Shown piece after piece: positions 9,425 through 18,478 of a stretch of DNA of 64,000 nucleotides. The notes under the pieces were generated by a model. That model searched no databases and had not been told where the DNA came from. It saw nothing but the letters and a program-made list of their open reading frames with translations. Position numbers and translations under genes: made by a program. Source of the stretch: Marinobacter denitrificans (lineage in GTDB: Bacteria > Pseudomonadota > Gammaproteobacteria > Pseudomonadales > Oleiphilaceae); the NCBI RefSeq assembly GCF_008795955.1, contig NZ_VMHN01000006.1, positions 1-64,000 of the forward strand. The letters are read 5' to 3'. Numbering within the stretch: the first letter of the stretch is position 1; each line of letters starts with the position of its first letter.

Positions 9425-10213
9425 ATCAAACTGCATAGCCGCCCTCATGTCCTGATTGTTTCCGGCCTTGACCCCTCAGGGGGAGCCGGGGTTCAGGCAG
9501 ACATCCAGGCCGTTACCGCACTGGGTTGCCATCCCTTGCCGGTGCTTTCCTGCCTGACCGTGCAGGACACCCGGAATGTCTACAATGCCACTGCGACAGA
9601 CCCGGAGATTATCCGCCAGCAGCTCGAGTGCCTGGCGGCCGACTCCCCCATCCATGCCATAAAAACCGGGGCTCTCGGCAATGCTGCTGTGGTGGATATA
9701 CTGGTAGATTTTCTATCTGACCATCCCGACATTCCACTGATTACAGACCCGGTTATAAAGGCCGCCGGTGGTGGTGACCTGGCGGATGAGGCCCTGATTG
9801 CCCGGATGAAGGAGCGCCTGTTCCGGCACGCAGAAATCATTACGCCAAACGGTGTTGAGCTGGCTTTGCTTGGCGATGACGAAGACGCGGCCCGGGCCGC
9901 CCACAACCTTCTGGAAGCCGGCTGTAAGTCGGTTCTGGCAACCGGCGGTCATGGCGAAGGCAACGAAATCATCAACTCGCTGTATTACCGCAACCAGGAG
10001 CCCCTGCACTTCTACATCGAGCGGATAGGCGGCGAATACCACGGTACCGGCTGCACCCTGGCAGCCTCCATCGCTGCCGGAAGAGCTTCCGGGCTTTCAG
10101 CCCGAGCATCCATCGCCCAGGCCCAGAATTACGTGCTGAGGGCTATACGGCACGCTCTGAAAGTCGGTAAGGGGCAACCTGTACCAGACCGGGGCATCCC
10201 ATGGGAAAATTGA
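9425..10213 (+). CDS. thiD: Hydroxymethylpyrimidine/phosphomethylpyrimidine kinase, non-canonical start
   Basis: ThiD makes HMP-pyrophosphate for thiamin synthesis. The conserved N-terminus VLIVSGLDPSGGAGVQAD is encoded from about 9449. No ATG, GTG or TTG lies in frame between the stop at 9401 and a TTG at 9536, which would delete this substrate-binding segment. An ATC at 9425 sits 7 nt after GAGGAG, exactly where an ATG is expected; a CTG at 9419 is the other option. From 9425 the protein is 262 aa, the normal length. The late GTGCTLAASIAAG anion-hole motif is intact. It overlaps thiE by 13 nt. Confidence 0.85.
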   Translation: MKLHSRPHVLIVSGLDPSGGAGVQADIQAVTALGCHPLPVLSCLTVQDTRNVYNATATDPEIIRQQLECLAADSPIHAIKTGALGNAAVVDILVDFLSDHPDIPLITDPVIKAAGGGDLADEALIARMKERLFRHAEIITPNGVELALLGDDEDAARAAHNLLEAGCKSVLATGGHGEGNEIINSLYYRNQEPLHFYIERIGGEYHGTGCTLAASIAAGRASGLSARASIAQAQNYVLRAIRHALKVGKGQPVPDRGIPWEN

Positions 10214-10896
10214 GTGCCGGCGCCACATCCAAAGGACTTCGGCCAGGCCTTTATGCCATCACCGACAGCCAGCTGTTACCGGCTGACAAGCTTCTCGCTG
10301 CGGTGGAAGCGGCCCTGCGCGGAGGGGCCGTACTGGTTCAGTACCGTGAAAAAAGCGCCCCACAACCAGAGCGGCTCCGTCAGGCCACGGATCTGGTGGC
10401 CTTGTGCAACAGTGCACGGGTACCACTGATCATCAACGACGACCCGGAACTGGCCCGCCGCTGCGGTGCCGCGGGTGTGCATTTGGGGCAATCGGACAGC
10501 TCCCTCGCTAACGCCAGACAACAGCTCGGTGAACATGCGATCATAGGAGCAACCTGCCATGCTGATATGGCACTCGCGATCAGCGCGGATCGTGACAGCG
10601 CTGATTATCTGGCATTCGGCCGTTTCTTCCATTCAAACACAAAGCCGGACGCCCCCGCGGCGGACACCGCGGTGCTGGCCCGGGCCCGGCAATTCGGCAA
10701 GCCGATAACCGCCATAGGCGGGATTACCACTGACAACGGCGAAGCCCTGATTCGAGCCGGTGCGGATCTGCTGGCGGTTGTTGGCGGACTATTCGACGGC
10801 GACCTGGCATCCATTGAAGAACGTGCACGCCGGTTCACCCGGCTGTTTGCAGCACATCATCCACTTTTCTCATCTTCCGACCATCAGGAGTCCTGA
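10201..10896 (+). CDS. thiE: Thiamine-phosphate synthase
   Basis: ThiE joins HMP-PP and thiazole phosphate to give thiamin phosphate. The 231-aa TIM-barrel protein shows LYAITDSQLL at the first strand, VQYREK and the late motifs AIGGIT and GADLLAVVGGLF. The ATG lies within the end of thiD (13-nt overlap), so translation is probably coupled. hemL starts 3 nt after its stop. No TPP riboswitch is visible ahead of the thiD-thiE pair. Confidence 0.96.
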   Translation: MGKLSAGATSKGLRPGLYAITDSQLLPADKLLAAVEAALRGGAVLVQYREKSAPQPERLRQATDLVALCNSARVPLIINDDPELARRCGAAGVHLGQSDSSLANARQQLGEHAIIGATCHADMALAISADRDSADYLAFGRFFHSNTKPDAPAADTAVLARARQFGKPITAIGGITTDNGEALIRAGADLLAVVGGLFDGDLASIEERARRFTRLFAAHHPLFSSSDHQES

Positions 10897-10899
10897 ACC

Positions 10900-12180
<1,281 letters not shown>

Positions 12181-12192
12181 ATCCGGCAACCC

Positions 12193-12230
12193 AGGAGAGA
12201 CTTCCGGGCATCGGCCCGGAAGTCTCTCCT
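12193..12230. repeat. Perfect 17-bp inverted repeat downstream of hemL
   Basis: Arms 12193-12209 and 12214-12230 are exact reverse complements with a 4-nt loop (ATCG). There is no T-tract on either side, so it is not a standard intrinsic terminator. It may still stabilise the hemL mRNA 3' end or act with Rho. Confidence 0.8.
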
Positions 12231-13438
<1,208 letters not shown>

Positions 13439-13447
13439 TGCCCAACA

Positions 13448-13477
13448 TCATGGCCGGGAACAGACGCCCGGCCATGA
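13448..13477. terminator. Hairpin between convergent lipase and TPR/barrel genes
   Basis: An 11-bp perfect stem (13448-13458 with 13467-13477) with an 8-nt loop sits between two convergent stop codons. No T-tract follows on either strand, so termination strength is uncertain. Confidence 0.45.
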
Positions 13478-13479
13478 CA

Positions 13480-14790
13480 TCAGAACCCCATTTCCACACC
13501 AACCATCACTTCACGGCGGCTGTAGTCATACCGCTCAAGGGTGCTGTGATTATTGAGCATGCTCCACTCCGCCAGCATCAGCCATGGGCCAGCCAGCCGG
13601 TATTCGGCCAGCAGCATTCCCCGGAAGCGATTGTCTGTCCGGCGCTCGGAAACCACATCTCCATCAGAGACCAGGCGGTAGTCATCCTGATAACGCGAAT
13701 GGCGGATGTCGCCGCGGGCACCCACGGATAACCGGCCAGACACGTAATAGCGAGCTTCAGCGGATACCAGGTTGCGTAACGGCGACACACTGAAAAATTC
13801 CTGTTGGGTTGTCAGGTCCTTGCGGTCATTAACCTCAAGCTGGTACCGCCCTCGGAACAGCCAATTTCCTGAACTCTTGCTGGTACTGGCACCCAGGCGC
13901 ACCATTTCCCCATCGTAGGCGCTGAAATCGGAGCCTCCCCGGATAGTGGAGATCGACCCGTCGGCACTGCAGTCAATCCCCCTAATCAGAGACGCGAAAA
14001 GACATTGGTCAGGGCGATAAACAGCCTCGAGGCGAACCTCTCGTTCAAGAACATCGCCCCCGAACCAGGAACCCGCAAGGCTCAGGGTGGACGTTAATTC
14101 GCCTGCACCGACACCGGTCAGCCAGGACGCGCCGGTACTGAGGTAGCTGTTGTCGAATTCAGAATGGTCGGGATATTGGCGAGTATAGGCGACACCATGC
14201 AGGCCAAAACCTTCATTGCCCAAGCGGGCGCTGCCCACAGCCAAGAGGTCGGCAAAACCGCCGGACTGATTACTTGAAGCATCGTCCGGTGTCCCGGCGA
14301 TGTTGTCATCATAGCCGCCGGCCGCCAGGAGATACCCACTGCCACTGATATGATCAAAGCGGTCAGATTTGTTCTCATCAAGCTGACGCAAGGCCAGAAC
14401 CCGCACTTTTTCCGGCGAGTCCGGGCCGGCAGCCCGCTCGAACCACTCTCGCGCCGCCTCGTCCTGCCCCATCTCCTGCTTGACAAGACCAAGGTTATAA
14501 CGGGCCAAAGGAGCATGAGGGGTATCCAGCAGTTCCAGAAAAACAGCTTCAGCAGAACCCTGCTGCCCGAGACGGAAGTAGACAACACCGAGATTATAAA
14601 GCAGGGATGGGGTATTCAGACCGTCGGCCCTGGCCTTCTCGAAATGCGTACGGGCAACCGTCAGTTCACCCGCGCCAAATGCCGCCACGCCGGCTTCGAA
14701 ATCCGGGTTACCAACTGGCTCTTCTGCCACTGAAACGCGGGCCAGAATCATCAGGGCAATAAGAAATGTGGCTAACTTTGAGGGCCGCAA
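13480..14790 (-). CDS. TPR-repeat outer-membrane beta-barrel protein
   Basis: The 436-aa precursor has a signal peptide (ends near SVAEE). About three TPR units follow (residues 28-130, for example LLYNLGVVYFRLGQQGSAEA). The rest, about 300 residues, has alternating aromatic strands and ends VMVGVEMGF, with the C-terminal phenylalanine typical of outer-membrane barrels. The start is a TTG at 14790 behind GGAG, spacing 6. It follows the ECF sigma module on the same strand and may be its output. Its function is unknown. Confidence 0.75.
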   Translation of the reverse strand: MRPSKLATFLIALMILARVSVAEEPVGNPDFEAGVAAFGAGELTVARTHFEKARADGLNTPSLLYNLGVVYFRLGQQGSAEAVFLELLDTPHAPLARYNLGLVKQEMGQDEAAREWFERAAGPDSPEKVRVLALRQLDENKSDRFDHISGSGYLLAAGGYDDNIAGTPDDASSNQSGGFADLLAVGSARLGNEGFGLHGVAYTRQYPDHSEFDNSYLSTGASWLTGVGAGELTSTLSLAGSWFGGDVLEREVRLEAVYRPDQCLFASLIRGIDCSADGSISTIRGGSDFSAYDGEMVRLGASTSKSSGNWLFRGRYQLEVNDRKDLTTQQEFFSVSPLRNLVSAEARYYVSGRLSVGARGDIRHSRYQDDYRLVSDGDVVSERRTDNRFRGMLLAEYRLAGPWLMLAEWSMLNNHSTLERYDYSRREVMVGVEMGF

Positions 14791-14832
14791 GCCTGACTCC
14801 GGAGATGACGATGTAAGGTAAATAAGACCGGG

Positions 14833-14841
14833 AGTATAGCA
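14833..14841 (-). promoter_or_regulatory. Extended -10 promoter for the TPR/barrel gene
   Basis: The minus strand reads TGCTATACT, about 45 bp ahead of the start codon. There is no convincing -35. It suggests the gene can be transcribed apart from the sigma-factor operon upstream. Confidence 0.45.
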
Positions 14842-14916
14842 AGGGACTATGTGATTCGTCGCAGGGGTGGCACATTACGATGATGACAGGTGCCCGCGTC
14901 GGGGTGACTCGGGCTT

Positions 14917-15369
14917 CTAAGGTCGGTTGGACGCTCCGGGAGGGTCTGGTCGCTCGGGCCGGTTAGAGGCGCCGGGAGGGTCTGGCCGCTCAGGCCGCTC
15001 GGCGGCACCGGGGGGCTCTGGCCGATCAGGGCGCCCACGCTGCTCATTCCGTTCGCGGACGTCCTTTGCTCGCTCTGCCGCAGACCTTGCCGCATCGCGC
15101 CCCCTGTCCCGGGCATCGCGGGATTTTTCGAGGCCACGTTCCGCACCGGGTGTACCAGGGGGTTTGCCCGCTTCGCCGTTACGACGCTCAAGGGCAACCG
15201 GCTCGCTCAGCTCAATCTCACGAACGACAGATTCCGTCAGGTCGTTATCGTCGCTGACCATTCGCATAGTCACATCCAGATCGTCATTGGCGACGGCCAC
15301 CACGGGTGTTGCCAGCAACACTCCCAGACAACCGCAGACAGCAACACTGCGCCAGAAAACTGGGGTCAT
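14917..15369 (-). CDS. Secreted Pro/Arg-rich low-complexity protein in ECF sigma operon
   Basis: The 150-aa protein has a signal peptide (cleavage near VVAVA-ND), then a short acidic part (to about residue 60). An Arg/Glu/Ala-rich helical stretch follows, and a C-terminal array of a 12-residue unit of the type ERPDPPGASNRP. The ATG overlaps the anti-sigma stop by 4 nt (ATGA), so the two are translationally coupled. I recognise no family. A periplasmic or surface role tied to the sigma/anti-sigma pair is inferred from position. Confidence 0.7.
   Translation of the reverse strand: MTPVFWRSVAVCGCLGVLLATPVVAVANDDLDVTMRMVSDDNDLTESVVREIELSEPVALERRNGEAGKPPGTPGAERGLEKSRDARDRGRDAARSAAERAKDVRERNEQRGRPDRPEPPGAAERPERPDPPGASNRPERPDPPGASNRP
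14920..15030 (-). repeat. 36-nt tandem repeat coding Pro-rich units
   Basis: About three imperfect 36-nt copies encode the 12-residue units PERPDPPGASNR and variants at the C-terminus of the secreted protein. The last two copies are almost identical at protein level, which suggests slippage-prone expansion. Confidence 0.75.
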
Positions 15370-16070
15370 GATGAAGGCTCCTGCTTGCCACTTCCTGATT
15401 CACCATCAAGACTGGTGCGGAATGTCTTTGTTCTACGGCCATCGTCGAGATGAGCCACCAGTTCGCCTTCACCGGGAAACAGTATGTTGAGGGGCAGGTT
15501 CACCACATTCTCGCCTTTATCCAGATCTACTTTCCAACTCAGCTTTTGATGGCCAGGGTACCTTGCGGCCTCAACGTGCGGGGGCAGCTCCACTGTCAGG
15601 GTAACGCCCTCCAGCGCTTCCCTGGAGCTGAACGCAAGGCGGACATTGCGGGCAACAGGCTCAGCGAAAGGAACCTGGCCGCTGGCCGCCTGCTCTGCAC
15701 CGGAGAGCGCCATCTCGCTGTCTGGCCCAGGGGCAGACTTCCAGCCAAAACCCAGTGCGATACCAATCACCAGCGCAGCGGCGACGGCACCCCCGGCTAC
15801 GGGTGTACTCCAGCCGTGGCCGTGAGCCCCCTTGCGGCCCAACCCATGCTTTCCCGTGGCTGCGCCCAGAACCCTTTCCTCGAAACCGGACGATGGAGCA
15901 GGCACTGCCTGGGTGTCGTGCAACGAGTCGAAAATGGCCCGCTCGTTGTACGCGGCGATGGCACAGGCTTTACACCCGGCAATATGCTGCTCAATGCGGC
16001 TGACCTGCGCCGCAGAAAGTTCGTTCCTGGCCCAGGAACGCAGGTTGTTTTTGCACTCGCTACACGACAT
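15366..16070 (-). CDS. Anti-sigma factor with zf-HC2 domain
   Basis: The 234-aa protein has an N-terminal zinc-binding anti-sigma domain (CSEC near residue 3 and HIAGCKAC near 31-38). A linker, one membrane helix (about residues 110-130) and a periplasmic beta-rich domain follow. This layout fits a membrane anti-sigma factor that holds the ECF sigma at the membrane. The ATG at 16070 lies 6 nt behind GAGGTG; a longer frame would run into the sigma gene. It is 10 nt downstream of the sigma stop and overlaps the next gene by ATGA. Confidence 0.88.
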   Translation of the reverse strand: MSCSECKNNLRSWARNELSAAQVSRIEQHIAGCKACAIAAYNERAIFDSLHDTQAVPAPSSGFEERVLGAATGKHGLGRKGAHGHGWSTPVAGGAVAAALVIGIALGFGWKSAPGPDSEMALSGAEQAASGQVPFAEPVARNVRLAFSSREALEGVTLTVELPPHVEAARYPGHQKLSWKVDLDKGENVVNLPLNILFPGEGELVAHLDDGRRTKTFRTSLDGESGSGKQEPSS

Positions 16071-16080
16071 ATCCATCACC

Positions 16081-16671
16081 TCATTGTTCCACACGCCCGG
16101 TCTGCTGAAAAAGTTCCGGTTTCTCAAGCAGTTTTTTCCGGAGCGCGGCACGGCAACGATGAACCCGCGATTTTACGGTACCAACCGGTATTTCAAGCAC
16201 CCGTGCTATATCTTCCTGATTCCAGCCGTCCACATCGTGCAGCAACATCAGTGTGCGAAGGTCCGGGGACAGTTCCTGAATAACCGAGTCCATGATCGGC
16301 TTCAGGCGCTCGATACTGATCTGTTCAGTCAGCTCCGGCATATCCGCTGCGTAGGAGTCAAGAAACGTTGCCTGCTGCTCCGGTTCAGCCACATCACTCA
16401 CTGGCCGGTCGGCCCGACGACCTTTACGTCGTACCTGGTCAATGAAGTGCCGGTAAAGCACCCGGTTCAGCCAGGGCCGCAACTGCTCGATGCCTTCAAG
16501 TTCTTCCAGGCGAGGGTAGAGTTTGACGATGACATCCTGAACCAGATCCTCGGCATCCTGCTGCTGGCCCGACAACCTGTAGGCGAAACGGTACATGGCG
16601 TCCAGATGGGGCCGGACCAGTTTTTCGAACCGTGCTGGTTTTGCAGGCTTTCTGAAAGGTATCAACACCAA
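16081..16671 (-). CDS. ECF-family RNA polymerase sigma factor
   Basis: The 196-aa protein has sigma region 2 (YRFAYRLSGQQQDAEDLVQD, about residues 27-46) and sigma region 4 (WNQEDIARVLEIPVGTVKSR, about 148-167) with no region 1 or 3. The start is a TTG at 16671 or the adjacent GTG at 16668; no ATG is available and the ribosome site is weak. It leads an operon with its zf-HC2 anti-sigma factor and a secreted Pro-rich protein. The stress or signal it answers is not visible. Confidence 0.92.
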   Translation of the reverse strand: MVLIPFRKPAKPARFEKLVRPHLDAMYRFAYRLSGQQQDAEDLVQDVIVKLYPRLEELEGIEQLRPWLNRVLYRHFIDQVRRKGRRADRPVSDVAEPEQQATFLDSYAADMPELTEQISIERLKPIMDSVIQELSPDLRTLMLLHDVDGWNQEDIARVLEIPVGTVKSRVHRCRAALRKKLLEKPELFQQTGRVEQ

Positions 16672-16917
16672 AATACTAACCCATGAACATTCATAAAAAG
16701 CGAAAGCTTATACCAGAAATACTCCGGCATGCGTGACGCCATCCGCTGATAACGAATGGCCACCTGTACATTTTGTAACACGACCAACAGGAACCTTTGA
16801 CCAACCCCCAGCGTTGTATTTCCAGGCTCGGACTCCGCCAGAGGGTATAGGAAGACCGACATCATACCAACAAAGTTGGCCAACGAGTTTATTGAACTGC
16901 AGTACTGGAGATAATTT

Positions 16918-17853
16918 ATGAATTATGGGTTGATCAAAGGTTTGAGCATTACCGCACTGGCAGCTGCTGTTGCCGCCTGTGGGGGAAGTGGAAGCAGTGA
17001 TAGTGATGCAACTGGCACCGCGTCGTTTGACGTAACCGATGCTCCAACAGCACAGTTCACTGAAGTGGTTGTGACTTTTACCGGATTGTCCGTAAAGCCG
17101 GCAGACGGTGAAGCAATTGAGTTCACTTTCGACGAAGCCAAAACGCTTGACCTTCTGACCCTTCAGGGCGGCGAGAGTGCTCCCTTGCTGGAAGACCAGG
17201 AATTCCCCGCTGGTGAATATGAGTGGATCAGGCTGACACTGAATGTCGACAATTCTTATGTATCTGAGGTAGACGGCAGTGAGAAAACTCTGTTTATCCC
17301 GTCCGGCGCCCAAACTGGCCTGAAGCTCGTTAGTGGCTTTACCATTGCTCAGGGCGGGGACAACAATTTTACTATCGACTTTGACGTTCGTAAGTCCATC
17401 GTGAATCCACAGGGTGGTCAGGCCGACTACTATCTCAAACCGGCACTGCGCCTGATCGATAATCTGGAAGTGGGCTCAATCACTGGCCAGGTGGATTTCT
17501 CTGCCATACAGCAAACTCGCGGGACCGACGATACGGACGATTCCAAGCTAGACTGTGCCTATGACGGCTCTGCCTACATCTACCAAGGCGCGGATGTCGA
17601 GCCGACCGACCTGAACATCAATGAAGAAGGCGGGCCACTCATGGTCGTACCCGTGACTGCCAACCCAGATGACGGTCTTTACAGCTACACTGCCGCATTC
17701 CTCACCGCGGGAGACTACACCGTAAGTTACTCCTGCCAGCTGGACGACAACGAGCTGGACGATGAACTGGAATTCGACGGAACGCAGAACGTAACCGTGG
17801 AAGCGGGTGTTGAAACTGAAGCAGACACCATTCCGCTGGTCCAGTTTAACTAA
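16918..17853 (+). CDS. DUF4382 lipoprotein
   Basis: The 311-aa precursor has a lipobox (AAVAAC, Cys about residue 21) followed by a Gly/Ser linker. The DUF4382 domain follows (GTASFDVTDAP through about residue 180), then a second beta-rich part of about 110 residues with two cysteines. GGAG lies 7 nt before the ATG. The gene is divergent from the ECF sigma operon with 246 bp between, so shared control is possible. The function of DUF4382 is unknown to me. Confidence 0.8.
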   Translation: MNYGLIKGLSITALAAAVAACGGSGSSDSDATGTASFDVTDAPTAQFTEVVVTFTGLSVKPADGEAIEFTFDEAKTLDLLTLQGGESAPLLEDQEFPAGEYEWIRLTLNVDNSYVSEVDGSEKTLFIPSGAQTGLKLVSGFTIAQGGDNNFTIDFDVRKSIVNPQGGQADYYLKPALRLIDNLEVGSITGQVDFSAIQQTRGTDDTDDSKLDCAYDGSAYIYQGADVEPTDLNINEEGGPLMVVPVTANPDDGLYSYTAAFLTAGDYTVSYSCQLDDNELDDELEFDGTQNVTVEAGVETEADTIPLVQFN

Positions 17854-17864
17854 CCGATAGCAAG

Positions 17865-17897
17865 ATCCCCGCCGGAGCTTCCGGCGGGGATTTTTTT
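17865..17897 (+). terminator. Intrinsic terminator of the DUF4382 gene
   Basis: A 12-bp GC-rich stem (17865-17876 with 17880-17891), a GCT loop and seven Ts lie 11 bp past the stop codon. Confidence 0.92.
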
Positions 17898-17899
17898 AT

Positions 17900-18478
17900 T
17901 CACAGATTGGCAGCTCGAGCCTCGGCCTGATCCGCCCCAGCCACATTCCCCCTGGCACGACGAATGTCCGCCAGCAGCAACCATCCTGCACGCTGCAGTG
18001 ACGAATCACTGCCTGCCAGCGACAGCCCTTTGAGGGTGAATTGTTCTGCCGAGCCCAACTGGTCCTGGGCGACATAGGCCTCCGAAAGTTTGAAGTAAAC
18101 CGCCGCAGAACGCGGGGCTATCCGCTGCGCGCGCTCCAGTTGAGCTAACGCCGCCTGGGTATCGCCAGCGGCCATCAGGCTGTCGGCACGCTTGATCAGG
18201 CTTCTGGCGGCAGGCGAGAGTGCGTCGCCTTCATCCTGATAGCTCGGCGAGCTGTATTCCTCTTCGCGCCCCGGCTCCTCGGGCTGCTCGCTCTTGCGCT
18301 CCACCCTCGGCTCATCCCCGTCGCTTTCGCTGGTCTGTGGCGGTTCGGGAGCCTCATCCCGGGACGAGGAATCCCCCGCCGGCACGTAGATGGAACCGCC
18401 ACCCGGGGCCGAGGCACAGCCGGCCACTACAAGCGCCAGTGCCATTACACCCGCATATCTGAATGTGTGTTTATTCAT
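17900..18478 (-). CDS. TPR lipoprotein
   Basis: The 192-aa precursor has a lipobox (VVAGC, Cys about residue 21). A charged, disordered linker rich in S, E and P runs to about residue 85. A C-terminal pair of TPR units follows (for example DTQAALAQLERAQRIAPRSA). It overlaps the stop side of mrcB by 4 nt and probably forms an operon with it. A role as periplasmic partner of PBP1b is suggested by the context and is only an inference. Confidence 0.8.
   Translation of the reverse strand: MNKHTFRYAGVMALALVVAGCASAPGGGSIYVPAGDSSSRDEAPEPPQTSESDGDEPRVERKSEQPEEPGREEEYSSPSYQDEGDALSPAARSLIKRADSLMAAGDTQAALAQLERAQRIAPRSAAVYFKLSEAYVAQDQLGSAEQFTLKGLSLAGSDSSLQRAGWLLLADIRRARGNVAGADQAEARAANL

Noticed and set aside
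16771..16790. ECF-type -35 (TGTAACA) ahead of the DUF4382 gene
   Set aside because: No matching -10 at a convincing distance, so autoregulation by the adjacent sigma factor is not shown.
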